From NCBI RefSeq assembly GCF_003576645.1, contig NC_044922.1, forward strand, positions 28,394,725 to 28,458,724: a stretch of 64,000 nucleotides of DNA, read 5' to 3'. Origin of the DNA: Ipomoea triloba. Its lineage: Eukaryota; Streptophyta; Magnoliopsida; Solanales; Convolvulaceae. Of the stretch, positions 22,916-38,639 are shown one piece after another. The notes under the pieces were generated by a model, which saw nothing but the letters and a program-made list of their open reading frames with translations, was not told where the DNA came from and made no database searches. Each line of letters begins with the position of its first letter. Position 1 is the stretch's first letter. The position numbers were made by a program, and so were the translations under genes.

Positions 22916-23414
22916 CTTCCCGTGGAGAGACCCACCAACATCTTCCATAAGCATTCGCTATGCCGCCCTCAAGGGAGATTTCATCCATCATATCCTACGG
23001 CGATGATGGTTCGAGCACAAGGCAAGGATGTTAGACACTTAAATTTTTTAAAATATGACAAAAAAAATTCTAATTTTGGCAGTTAAACTTAATTTTTTTT
23101 TGTTCTCTCCCCCCACATCATTTTCTTATTCTTAAAAGCTGAACAAAAAATTAATATTTTTAACCACTATGAATGCTCTTATACAATTTACTATGCAAAT
23201 AACATTTTCCAATAACTACAAAGCATAAATTTTAAAATAATTAAACATTTGCATTCCACCGCATATTCGCAGTCATAGACTCCTAGTTACTAGGCATCAA
23301 CTTGCTTATTTTATTTTAAATACTTAAAAATATTAAAAGAAATATTTTATAATTAATAATCTAAACTATTTGTCAAATATGCACAAAGTTGATTACTTAT
23401 ATAAACTTTAATTT

Positions 23415-23521
23415 AATTTGCCAAAGACCTTGTGGTCAAGTGACATCTGATGTCCTGGTTAACACTCTCACATGAATAATGGGAGTGAGTTCGAGCCTCA
23501 ATAGTACTAAAAAAAATATAT
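23415..23521 (+). mobile_element. SINE family A, plus-strand copy
   Basis: The element starts near GCCAAAGACCTTGTGGTC and ends in TAGTACTAAAAAAAA. The direct repeat ACTTTAATTT (23405-23414 and 23522-23531) flanks it. An A-box-like TTGTGGTCAAGTGA and a B-box-like GAGTTCGAGCCTC show its tRNA-derived head. It is homologous along its length to the minus-strand copy at 8672-8813. Confidence 0.75.
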
Positions 23522-25916
23522 ACTTTAATTTTTTTTATATAATAACAATTTTATAAATAATTTGAGATTTTGTTTTAATATTTAATTCCCTTTACCAAAC
23601 AAGTTAAGTGAGCATGTACTTATGGACCGGTTTGGTTTGGTTTTGCTCACCTAACTTTGTAGGTAGCACAACACCACCCCCATTTTGGTGGATTGGATTC
23701 GACATTGAAATAATGCTTTAAAAATAGCCACACAACAAGTACAAATTGGCATGATTTAATGGGATTCTTGTTCCCCTCCTCAAAAATTATATATATATAA
23801 ATACCTTGTATTGACATAGTTTACATAGTAACACTATTATTTCTATAGATTAGTTAGGAAAATTTTGGAATGCCATGAATTTTATTGACCTTGAATTCAC
23901 AAATTTGACTTGTAGTTGGGGATGCATATAGGCTTTTTAGTTGAGTCGGACAGTCAGGACTTGCTTATACGGGTTTAATTTACCTCGTTCATCATAGTCT
24001 TTTGTTGAATAGAGTTTCAGAATTTTGAAAATGAGTTTTACCTAGTGTGTATCTTTGTATAGCGACTATAAATTTTTCTGTAAAACAAATGCATTAGTGT
24101 GTCCTGCACCTAGTTCAGACCACAAAAATTTTACATTCATTTTAATAATACCTATTTTAATATTTGACATGTTGTGGATGGTCAAATATATCATGCTAAT
24201 GTGTCATTGATTGTTACGCAAATATATAAAAAAAAATATAGTTGTATTTTATTATTAATTATAACTTTTGATGTGATGGTAAATACTTAATCTTAATAAT
24301 TAGTAGCATGTTGAATTATTATGATTTTTTGGTGACGCAAACTTGCAACAACTATCCAAGGATATGCACTGCGTAAACATAACTCATGTATAATAGTTCG
24401 TAAATCACATAAGAGATGTAAATCATACTAGGAAGACTATGTGCAGTCTTCTGGACCAAGAGGATGTTAAATTATGAATTTTCGACATAGTGATAATGAA
24501 TGTTGAATTATAATTATATTATGACTTAATAGGATGAAGATGGGGAGAAGTCAAAAATATAATAAAATTTTAAAATTGGGACATGGAAAACAAAGAAGAG
24601 AAAAAAACCTTGGTAGGGAAAAAGGACAACATGCGAAAATGGAAGGCCCCAGCAGAAACTATGAAGGAAACAGGAAGGTGATATTTAGTGTGAATGCTAA
24701 TAAATGATATTTCTCTCTATGCCGACCTGCTAACAACGTTACACAACTAGAGTCCGGGTTAACCCGGTCCAGGTGAATTGATTTGATTATTATAAGGTTT
24801 TAAGTTTTTATTGAGTTTTATTTTGGTTCGAACCGATTAATTATAAATAATTTAAATAAGTTTATCTTATTTTTATCTTTTCTTGACTAAGGTCACATGA
24901 TTTTACTCTATGTGGTCATTAATTTGCTAGTTAAGGTCACATGATTTACCTTCTTATAGTATTCTATAATCTTTTATAGACTAATAAAGTCACAAATAGC
25001 AATAGAAAGTTGTTTTGAAGAGATTCATTTATGTTAAACGTGCCCCTGCTGAGAGGCATATAGCTATACAGACTCGTTAGCCTCAATGTATAATGTATCA
25101 TCACGCGACTGTAAATTTTGAATGACCCTTCTGATCAAGCAGCATTAACTGTGATTATCCCAAATGAGAAATCACAGTCTCAAACCATTGGGTACTAAAA
25201 GAAAAATAAAAAATCACCAACCACTACTATCCGGAAGGCAATAAAAATCACCAAACCCCAATTAACCAACACTTAAACATGTGTTTTATTTAAACATTAA
25301 AATGAGTACTTTTCACATGTTATGTGTTTTGCTTAGTAACAACGATTAACTTGGCTTAATTTTTTAAAATTAATTTATTTTAAATTTGATAAATTAATTT
25401 CACGCATTCAGAACTAAATTAAAAAATATTAAATACAAAATATCACACACAAAAAATTATACAAAAGAATTGATCAAATGAGTGGAGTATGTCTCCCATA
25501 CTTAAATGTTACAAGTTAATTTGATTTTAAACAATACTTTCTCGATCGAGCTAATTGCACGTATTATTTTCAGTGCATTTTTTTTTAGATGACATTAATA
25601 TGAGTCAAGCATAACAAAACAGGAAGATTAGTTAGACAAAATATGAAAAGACGGTGGGTTATGATTTAAATATTTCATCATTATATATCACTTTATTTGA
25701 AAAATATAAAAGTAAAGATAAAGAACTAAACATAATAAGAAATATAACGTGATGCACAAGAAAAATGAATTATTGTTCAAGAACACCAATGATGAATTGT
25801 AATTTTTTCCACATCTCTCTCTGATGGCTTCAAAGATTAATCAGTCTCCGGTCCGCCAAACAAACTTACACTACAATATTATGGTAAAAAATTGGGGGTG
25901 GAATAGTGACATGTTG

Positions 25917-25963
<47 letters not shown>

Positions 25964-26154
25964 GAACGTTTACCGAACACAAATACAAGTAATTTATCAA
26001 AAGCTTTGTTCGTTAACACCCTTATTTATTGGTTCATCTCATGAGCTTCCAACTATGGGACTGATACTCTTATTCTCAATAAAATCATATATTTTACTAT
26101 AAATATCACCCTTATATTAAAAAAAAGGAAAGAATTGATCCTGTAAAATCAATT

Positions 26155-26512
26155 CCGAATTAGTTTATGATGACAAAAATTTGAATTACTTTTCAATTCA
26201 CCCCTATATAAGATAACATGAACAACAATTCATTTATTTATGATACCATATATTTCCATCGATCTATTTTTCATCCCTATATTTAGTTCATGATTGTACA
26301 AATCTGAATCAATCCGTTATTTATATCTGTATAAAATAATGTACACAAATTTCATTAATGTATGACAAAACAAGTTTAAACTAGTCCATTACTCTCCTCT
26401 ACATACATAAGGTAATGTAACCCAAAAAAACAAAAAAAAACAAAATTAATTCAGTAACTTATGACAACACAACTTGAATCGGTCCACTACCCACCCCTAT
26501 AGGATAATGTAA
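26155..26512. repeat. Degenerate tandem repeat, about four units of 95-120 bp
   Basis: A core of TTATGA.(A)ACA-AA-TTGAA.C followed by CAC(C)CCTATA..ATAA.GTAA recurs at about 26165, 26238, 26355 and 26455. Units are strongly diverged and noncoding. Confidence 0.5.
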
Positions 26513-26714
26513 GAAAAATGGACAAAGAATTGGGCAAATTAAATTGTGATATGAAAGTCACGAGACGTGTATGTTTGCAAATAGGTTGCAGCTTGCTTGC
26601 TTTTCCATGGCCACGTGATCTTATCATTGACACGCAATTCCTCCATGGATATGCATGGAGAATATTAACCATTTGATAGTGATAATACTTATTTATTGTT
26701 GGATTTTTTTTAAC

Positions 26715-27045
26715 TTAAAATGGTATTTAAGTTGCTATTTTGTGGTACAAATATATAGGGAGTCCATTTTTTAATTGGATCAGTTATAGTGGATTCGAAT
26801 GCTTTGCAGTGAGACGAAAAGATTGATATTTTATACGCTCAAAACGGATAATGAGTGAACGAGAAATTGATTATCAAAGTAGACCCCTTTGAGCTGGAAA
26901 ATGAAGACGAAAAAACTTTGTAAAAGCACTTGTCTAGTTGTCTCACACTTATTTGGGAAGTGATTTACACACTGTATATACAAGAGTCTTTTAAGACATG
27001 TTTAATTGTATTTGTATAGCATAGAGACTCTTTCTGCGTGCGGGG
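26715..27045. repeat. Dispersed LTR-like repeat, copy 2
   Basis: This is homologous to 10244-10560 in the same orientation, with the same ordered landmarks (GGTACAAATATAT, AGTGAGACGA, ACGCTCAAAACGGATAATG, AGTGAACGAGAA, TGGAAAATGAAGACG) and a downstream TATATACAAG. No partner LTR or internal region is seen. Confidence 0.5.
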
Positions 27046-28258
27046 CTGGGCTACTAATTTTAAGACCTTCTCCATCACTCTCAATTCTTTTCTTCGAAAT
27101 TATTTTTTGATATATCAACTTATTGACCACTTACATTTATCTCCTTTGTTGAGGTTTCAAATATATGATTTTAAAGAAATACTTTTACTCCTTCTTACTT
27201 ATTATTCTTATCTTCATGTAATGGGATAAAAGTAAGGATAAAGTCTAAAAAGGGAGGTATGCACGTCATTCCACTATAGTGAAATCTTTGAAATTGAAGA
27301 CATAGCTAGCGCTAATGTCTAATATATTTGGAGCAGGTAGTGAATTTATTTTCCACGGTTATCATAAATGTATATTTATCCACCCACAACAAATGATGAT
27401 GGTGAAACCTTTGATGGTGATGTTAAGCATTTACCTTTTTTTTTTTTTACAAGAGAAACACAAATTAACTATTCGAGCATTTGTAAACCCTGCATAGCTT
27501 ATAAATCACACTAGGAAGATATTATGTAACAAGCTTGATGGAGAATATGTTGGTAAGAAAATCCCGCTCCTATGTAAAAATTTACAAACTATTAATGAGA
27601 AGTAAATCGCACTATAAAAACCCTATGTAACAAGGTTGATTGAGAAAATATGAGTGAAATCAAACTCGTAATCTTCTAGTATGAGAATTATCATCTATAT
27701 GACACTCTTTTGAGTAGTATTTGGTATGGAGTATATTATTAGAGCATCATTAAGTTTTTTAGTAGTTTTTGCAGATGTGATTAGGAAAGTGAAAGATGTG
27801 AAAGAAGAGAAAAAGGGGAAAAAACTAAGTCTTACAAAAAAAAAAAAAAAAAAAAGAAGCTTTTACGTGACCGTTGGGTGCACAAGCTGAACAAACAGAC
27901 GTGCCCATTTCTCCACACGCGCCTCACATGCTCACTCAAAAACCTCTCATCCTACAAAGACCCAAAAATTTCTCTTTCCTGCACATAAGTCTTCTTTTAT
28001 AAAAAAAAATAATACTAAAAACTTCTGTTCTGAGATCATTGAAAGTTTACTGCTTAAATTTACACTATGAATATATGTTTGACAACTCTGCATCCATGGC
28101 TTTTTTTATAATTGAAATAATTCATCAAGGGAAAATTAAATATAAAAAGAAGAAATGAAAAACATGGTCCAATAAAATAAAAAATAAATTAAAAAAGACC
28201 TATTCAAATGTTTAGTATGTTTAGTCCAAAGAGAAGGTTTTTTCTGGCATGTCCATTC

Positions 28259-28266
28259 TATAAATA
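28259..28266 (+). promoter_or_regulatory. TATA box of the HQT gene
   Basis: TATAAATA lies about 212 bp upstream of the HQT start codon and is followed by a pyrimidine-rich leader. It is the best TATA match in the upstream 500 bp and would give a leader of roughly 180 nt. Confidence 0.6.
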
Positions 28267-28471
28267 TGCAGCTTCTACACAATAACTTCTCGTCCCAAAG
28301 GCCCCATCACACATTCTCCCCCTCTTGTAGTGAGGCAAGGAGATAACCAAACTCCATAGTCCATACATTTGTTTCTCTAATCTTCCATTTTGAAACAAAA
28401 TACACAGAGAAATCTGTTCACAAAGTTTGTGTCTTTTTTATCTGATCTTGATTCTTGGTCCATATTTTTGA

Positions 28472-32090
<3,619 letters not shown>

Positions 32091-32311
32091 AAGGAGCCAT
32101 GAAAACTTGAGGCAATGGTTTTTACTAGTGTGACTGAACCAATTCTGGGTTTGACTGCAATTCTGGAATGAGGCTTGGTGTAATATTTTCCCCTTCCCTA
32201 AAAATTGTAGCTTTCCAAATCTCAATCCACCCTTTTGCAATAATACGTGTTCTTCCTAGTTGCTTTTTGAAAAGATCTATTTTCCATCTTTTGAATGAAG
32301 AGAAAAACTTG

Positions 32312-32650
32312 CAAATAGACGTGTAGTTGGTAAACTTTACCCAAAGACCCTAACCAGTAAAGGATCACAAAGAACTAATTTAGGTTGTTCATAATAGACT
32401 GGTTCAAATCAAGAAAGTCAATAGACGGCTTTCACTCGGTAAATTCTGATGATACAGTTAGTAATCTTAGCTAGTAAAAGACCAAATAGACGTGTAGTTG
32501 GTAAACTTTGTCCAAAGACCTTAACCAGTAAAGAATCACAAAGAACTAGTTTAGGTTGTTCATAGTAGACTGGTTCAAATCAAGAAAATCAATAGACGAC
32601 TTTCACTCGATAAATTCTGATGATACAATTAGTAATCTTAATTGGTAAAA
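32312..32650. repeat. Tandem dimer, about 171-bp unit, just downstream of HQT
   Basis: CAAATAGACGTGTAGTTGG starts at 32312 and again at 32483. The copies align over the whole unit (ACCAGTAAAG.ATCACAAAGA, GACTGGTTCAAATCAAGAAA, AAATTCTGATGATACA) with scattered substitutions. It begins about 220 bp past the HQT stop codon, near the expected 3' end of the transcript. Confidence 0.85.
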
Positions 32651-32903
32651 GATCATAAAAATAATAAATCAGTTTAAATTATTTACTCCGTATAATTTAT
32701 CGGTTCAAATCGAGAAATCTTGGATTCGATTGTATTCCATTTTTTTTTTTTTTCAATGTAAGTGGGATTGCTGGAATAGGCAGATTGGGAGGGTAGTTGG
32801 GGATAAGGCACGTGAATCCGACCAAACCACATATGACATCCTTGATAACATGCCAAAATAATTGTATTTCCCAATTCTTGGATGTGTTGTCGGTTGTGTG
32901 TGG

Positions 32904-33478
32904 CTATGCTCTTTGGTCATTGTGTTCTAGAAGCACTCTCCTCGTCCATCCATTCCCTTGAAAAATAATTGCACACCAATTTTGAAGATTCCTACCCACC
33001 ATGTTGTTTATTTGCAGGTTTGGTAGAGGGATCCGTGGAAATATATGGAGCATATGTTGTTTGGACGACCTAGTTTTTTGGATCAAACACGGAGGAGGGT
33101 CCATATGGAACCAACTAAGTGGTATCTCTAACTCTACGGACTCGCGTAACGTGCACAAAATCATAAGCATAAATCTCCTTACACTCCGGTAGGCAGGATG
33201 TAAACACCTTTCAACCGCCGTCTGAGTGGTGCCTAACATGACAAGGGCGTCCGCGCTTCTGTTTTGTTCTCGGAGGATAGCTCGAAGGGAGATCTTCCGG
33301 TCTTTGTAAAACCGGATAGCATCATGAACAACCTCACGCGCTGCACCTCGGAGTTCAACTTTCTCATGAATTCATCGGATAACTTTCATAGCGTCAAACT
33401 AGATTTTGAGATCCCGAATGTCTCTTTTCCACGCCCACTCCATGGCCTTGACAATAGCTCTTACTTTTGTCATAGTTG
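32904..33478 (-). pseudogene. LINE RNase H relic with in-frame stops
   Basis: Read on the minus strand from 33478, one frame shows the RNase H pattern of plant LINEs: VRAIVKAMEWAWKR, later LRGAAREVVHDAIRF, then ILREQNRSADALVMLG. Two in-frame stops (TAG and TGA) interrupt the first half. The open frame continues to about 32907 without further recognisable motifs. No reverse transcriptase is nearby. This is a dead 3' fragment. Confidence 0.65.
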
Positions 33479-33531
33479 AGTCAGTATATTTGGACGAGCT
33501 AATTAACTTCTCCAAAAGCTTAATTATTATT

Positions 33532-33926
33532 AGAGTTAATTACCGATTTGGTCCCTCGACTATTGGGATTTCACCACTTTGGTCCTCGACAATTTTTCCT
33601 GCTCAATTAAGTCCTCGACTTTGAAAAAATTAACCAATTTGGTCCTCCGTTTATTTTGGTGTTAAACAGCCGTTAAATCAGGACCAAATTGGTAATTTCG
33701 CTATAGTCAAGATTTCGGTAATTAATTTTGACTGAAATGGTCCCTTGACTATAGTGAAAATGACCAATTTGGTCCCGATTTTTAACGGATATCAAATGGT
33801 AAAATAAACGGAGGACCAAATTGGTTAATTTTTTCAAAGTCGATGACTTAATTGGGCAAGAAAAATTGTCGAGGACCAAAGTGGTGAAATCCCAATAATC
33901 GAGGGACCAAATAGGTAATTAACTCT
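33532..33926. mobile_element. Fold-back element with arms of about 130 bp
   Basis: The left end AGAGTTAATTACCGATTTGG and the reverse complement of the right end AGAGTTAATTACCTATTTGG are followed by near-perfect inverted arms through TCACCACTTTGGTCCTCGAC and TTGGTCCTCCGTTTATTTT. It inserted into an (ATT)n tract, so the TSD cannot be resolved. Inner sub-repeats (GACCAAATTGGTAATTT / GACCAATTTGGTCC) add further self-complementarity. There is no coding capacity. Confidence 0.85.
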
Positions 33927-34153
33927 TATTATTATTATTACTACTATTACTATTACTATGTCAATATCTCACTTGTCGGGCCAAGTCTAATAAATTATCA
34001 TGAAAAGCTCATCTAAGATAGCGAAGTTGTACCAAATAGATACACAATTAAAGCCATTAGGTTAACGACAAGATGACAAAAGCAACGCATGGCCCAAAAG
34101 ATAGTCTAAACCCCAAGACAATGACATGAATCAAAATATTTAAGGGTAATTTT

Positions 34154-34200
34154 AAATGGTGAAATTGATTTTTTTTTTAAGAACAAATGGTGAAATTGAT
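34154..34200. mobile_element. Poly-T micro-insertion with 16-bp direct repeats
   Basis: AAATGGTGAAATTGAT at 34154-34169 and 34185-34200 flanks a T run plus AAGAAC. It has the same layout as 15015-15072. Confidence 0.6.
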
Positions 34201-35701
34201 ATAACACATGAAAACTGAATTCACAAGTTGAAGTGACATTAATAGCTAGTATAGTTAGATTAATCTATCGTTTCAATCATACGATCTTACTAAGCCTTTG
34301 TTTTTAGAATTTGAAGTATGGTACATTTCGAAACGAATAAATGTAATGAAACAAATAATCATATATAAGTTGTGAGATTAGTGTAATTAAATTAGTCTAG
34401 TTTCACCGCAATGGCTCCACTAAATCTATCACTACAACCGCTTCACTCTCAATGTTCTCATAAATGCGCTCAACCTCAACTAAAACATTTATTCGTATTT
34501 CATAACATGATTGGAGTAAACAATAATATTCAGATTAATGCATAACAAAACTAGTTTTTGTTGCCCAAAAGAAGTGTCTAAGTGGATAGATCAATCCTAA
34601 TTTTCGTACCTAAATTTAGTTGAACCCGTCGTGTAATTTGTGAACTATTACGCATGAATATGCTTTCTACTCACTCAAAATTAGCTTTAGATTACCAACA
34701 CACTAGCTAATACATTACATTATTCTAAGGAAGTAAAAAAATTATCCTTAAATCAACCTAAATTCATACATGCAGAGGACGCCACCCATCATCAATATCA
34801 TGTCCTTGACGAACCACAATAGCATAAACAGCATAGATTATTCAAGGGATATAACCTAATAAGGTTAGTAACAAGCATATCAAGAATTCACACTGCAAAA
34901 TTACAGAAAAACAGTAAAACAAGATTAGTGACAATTAATAATTCTACCATCACATGTATGTTGTATATTCAATAAGAATGACAATAATACCTCTCTAATC
35001 TCGTGGGATTCGTGATTCCTACATTCTCACTTTAAATGGGATGAGAGTTGTTTTTATTCCCCCATCAAAGAATGAAATAGGGATGAGAACGAGAACCAGA
35101 ATAGCCGTCCCCGCCTCATCCCATCCTAGGTACATGAATTTTAAATCGAATCTAGTTTACATATAATGGATAGGAATAACGATTTCTCTCTAATTCTGCA
35201 GGAATCTCCAATCTGCCCTTCAACAATGACGGGGAATTGTATACCATTTCCCAACGGGTAATGGGAAATGGGATGGGGATAGGAAAAGGAACATGAATAC
35301 CCTCCACACTTTCTCTTTCTCTACATATATAGCTGAAATTGTGAAGGATTAAGTGCTTAAATATTGTAGCACTACTACAAAAAGCACTTTTTTAATATTT
35401 AATTTTAAAAAAAAAACATTTGAAAATTATACTGGCTGTTATGCATAGCTATCAGGCACAAACACAAAGAGAGCAAGAATTCAAACTCGTGACCTGATGG
35501 ATACGAGTGTGGATTCCTTGCTATAGTTTTAAGACAAGCCATAATTGATATAATAGCAATAGGGGTCCAAACTACATTATTGAAACTACAGAAATTAGTG
35601 CAATACATATTATTTGAAAAACATCCCCGAGGCAGTAGGTGCAAATTAAGTAGAAATTCCCAAGTCAAGTCCAGAAGGAAAACCCAACAAGGAAAAACAC
35701 C
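34201..35701. other. Intergenic region between HQT and the cystatin-like gene
   Basis: No gene is seen. From about 34980 to 35300 the sequence is rich in GGGGATGGGA-type words on both strands. Similar words recur in inverse at 36320-36400, upstream of the cystatin-like gene, suggesting a shared dispersed repeat. Confidence 0.5.
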
Positions 35702-36194
35702 CTATTTCGGGGTACATTCTTTTATGATCAGATCCCCTCCCATAAGCTGGCCAGTAACTTCAAACACTTCTACAGGACCATCCACCTTCATAGCTCGAAA
35801 CTTGAGAGTATACTGCATACATCCCACAGCCGGCACCTCCTCACCCTCAGGCACGCTCTCAAAATCATACAATTCTTCTGACTCATACTGTTCAAGAGCC
35901 AATTTACATATATCAATAATAATTTTGTACTCTTCAAGGTTTTTCCTCTCTAATGATGTCAATTGATGTTTTATATTGGCTACAAGGCAAGGGACAGAGT
36001 TTTGGTTCCGATGGCCACTCCAAAGGTAAACTCGCCAGATAGTTCTCTGAAAATTCTATAAATTCCAGAACGGAGGGGTCGGGTGGAGGATAGTGGGTTG
36101 GAGAAATCTCGGGTGGAACAAGGCGATAAAAGTCGGATGGAAAAGAATCCAGTGGAGAAAGGTCGGAAGAAGAGGAATGAGAGGAGTCGGCCAT
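35702..36194 (-). pseudogene. Cystatin-like small protein gene with a one-base frameshift
   Basis: The frame opens at the ATG at 36194 (MADSSHSSSSD) and runs 86 codons through a Ser/Pro-rich part (ALVPPEISPTHYPPP-like, here RLVPPEISPTHYPPPDP) to a TGA at 35934. The continuing part lies in the next frame: LEEYKIIIDICKLALEQY, then CMQYTLKFRAMKVDGP, ending at a TAG at 35702. The two frames meet at a run of five A (minus strand) at 35940-35944, and one base fewer there would join them. The second part has the helix-then-strands pattern of the plant cystatin/monellin fold, but the QxVxG inhibitory motif is not conserved. It is either a recent pseudogene or a homopolymer sequencing error. Family assignment is tentative. 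Confidence 0.5.
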
Positions 36195-38630
36195 GGCTAG
36201 GGCTTTCACTTCCCTATAGGGTTGATCAAGGGGGAATTTCACTTCCCTAAAAATTCTTTAGGGAGAGAAAAATGAATAAAATTATAGATTCTCCGGCTAG
36301 AATGGTGATGGAGACCAGAACCGCCGAATGGGGTGGCAGGGACAAGGAGGGGAGTATATTTCCCGTCCCGCCTTGCCTCATCTCATTCCCGCTCTTGTTC
36401 CACTACACCTTATTGCCATCCTTAATATTAGATCCAAACAAAAGAGATAAAGGAAAACACAAGGAACCAAAGAGGTTTGATGAGAGATATATGGAGTATA
36501 TATGGTATCATACACTGCAGCAGCCATGTCTGAAGAAAACTCCCAAAGGTGGCAGAAAGACAGCAAGCAAGATCTCCACGAAGAGGGCACCCCTTGAAGC
36601 CATTATATTCTTTTAGGTTTAATTTGTGTTCTGATCTCTAATGCCACTTAACTAGATGGTTTGGTGATTATATTGCACAGCACCACAACATTGAAGAATC
36701 TGCAGATAGATAAGTAATCAATTCAAGAAATAGGGATAGTTTGGTTATCTTAGCCAAATTAAATTCTGTGAGATTCAATTCAAGGAGGTTTAATCTGCAG
36801 GTGGTTGTAACTTGTAAGTATATATAGTCAACAAACCAATATAGGATCTTGAATATATAGTTAGGTAATCAACTCATACTATAACAACAAATTAAAAAAA
36901 GTATAGATTAAAGTTGTAGCCGCACCAATAGTAGTTATGCACATATGCACGATACTGTTAGGAAAAACACAACAAAAATAGATAATACCAATAGGAAGCC
37001 ATTACTCAAACCAAAGCCAACTGGACGCACCTCAATTGGCCCGAGTCTAATTCCTTAAGTATGCATATATACTCCCAATTGAGACGCACCCCCAATGAGT
37101 AGAATAGCCCGAAGAATCTGTGGGATTAACTACTTGGCCCACACCGGTACGTAAAGTAGACACCAAAACTAAACCAATACCAATGGTGGTAATTAATTAA
37201 CTCGGCCCACAATGATACAGAATAATAATACATCAATCAATGGAAATTAATTAACCCAACCCACACCAGTACATAATAATGATAAACCAATCGGTGGAAA
37301 TGAATTAACCCGACCAACACCAGTATATACCATCCAAGGTACCCATCCTCCCAGACCAAAAATATTATTCGGATATATATATATATAAAGTCTATTTATA
37401 TTTTCCAAAATCAACATAATCTCCAATATAAAATCAATAACCACCAATATTCACCAATTTTTTTAGAAAAACAATTTTGTACACCATAGACATACACATA
37501 TATGTTTTGGAAAAATACCATAATGCTCAGGGATTTAAATATACACACTAAAAATCCACAATTCCACTAAAACACAATGTTTAAACCAAAACCAATTAAA
37601 TAGTAAAATTTTTCAAGATATAATAATTTTGTAAAACACATAATAATTCATCAAAATACAGTGAGCATCAAGTTAGAATATAGTGAAAGTGATGAACATA
37701 AACCGGGCCTTACCTAAGAGTCAAAATCTCAAAACACTTGCTTACTTCTTCGTTTCTACTACTCCTCCACCCTACTCTCATATTTTTCTGATTCATTCAT
37801 CTCTTTTTCTTCTCCTACTGTTTAGCCTTTAAATAGGCTGATATATCACTTTCAAAAGAGATCAAAACACTCCAAAAATACCTAAATATAAAATTCCTAA
37901 GAATTGCTAAGACTCCATTATTTGTAGACTAAACAAAGAATACATGCTAGCTAGAACCCTGCTGCTCACCAAAGGAATAAACATGAAAGCCAAGCCACAA
38001 CACACGTGAACTCCACTTTCCAAGCCAAGCATAATTTATCTTCTTCAATTCCTCCACACACAAAAATAAATAAATAAATAAAAAATAAAAATAAAAATAA
38101 AAAATTCTAGCTTGATTCCAATTCACCAGCCTCCTTAATTTGCTCTCTACCATTTCGTTTTGTCTTCTAGATGGACCCATACCACACCAACTTTATCCAT
38201 ATAATAGTATTTGCCAAAAAAATTTTAGGTCACATAATTTGATAAAATAATTTTAATAATAGCATAATAAATGTTGAAGGTAGGAGTTTCAAAATAATAT
38301 TAACGAAAATATTTTTTTTTTAAGAAAAAATATTATTAATAAAATTTGCAGGTGTTACACAACAAATTACAATTAGGTCATCGAACTCAAAAAATTACAA
38401 TTAAGTTTCCGAACAATGCAAAATCATGCAATTCAACTTAAAATAACTCGTTGACATAGTAATATGTTAACGTGACAGTTACCGAATTTAAAAATATTTT
38501 TTAAAATTTTATTTTAAGAAATTTTAATAAATAATTATTATTATTTAAAAAAAAAAATAAAAAAAAAAAAACCACCCCTGTTTGCCGGCATCATCAAATC
38601 AACAGAGAAGGGTGAGAAGGCAACCTCCGC
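36195..38630. other. Intergenic region, no gene seen
   Basis: This contains a GGGGATG-type repeat fragment (36320-36400), a degenerate tandem repeat (listed separately), an imperfect (AAAT)n/(AAAAT)n tract near 38065-38105, and poly-A/T runs. Frames here are short, and none resembles a protein I know. Confidence 0.5.
37137..37330. repeat. Degenerate tandem repeat, about three units of 60-65 bp
   Basis: The core AATTAATTAAC(C/T)C(G/A)(G/A)CCCACA followed by CAGTA(C/T)A and AA(C)CAATC.(A/G)TGG recurs near 37185, 37245 and 37305. It is noncoding. Confidence 0.5.
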
Positions 38631-38639
38631 TCGCCCAGT

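Larger units (their letters stand above)
19219..28250. other. Gene-free AT-rich region with transposon debris
   Basis: I see no supported gene here. A 142-codon frame at 21897-22325 looks like chance AT-rich translation. Recognisable content includes an A run with GAA repeats (about 20299-20343), a MULE-like remnant, a Tourist-like element, a SINE, an (AAT)n microsatellite (about 25918-25960), a degenerate tandem repeat and an LTR-like repeat, each listed where structure is clear. A lone GAGCATC terminus after TTA (about 27753) is a half MITE. From about 27860 the DNA probably belongs to the HQT promoter. Confidence 0.5.
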
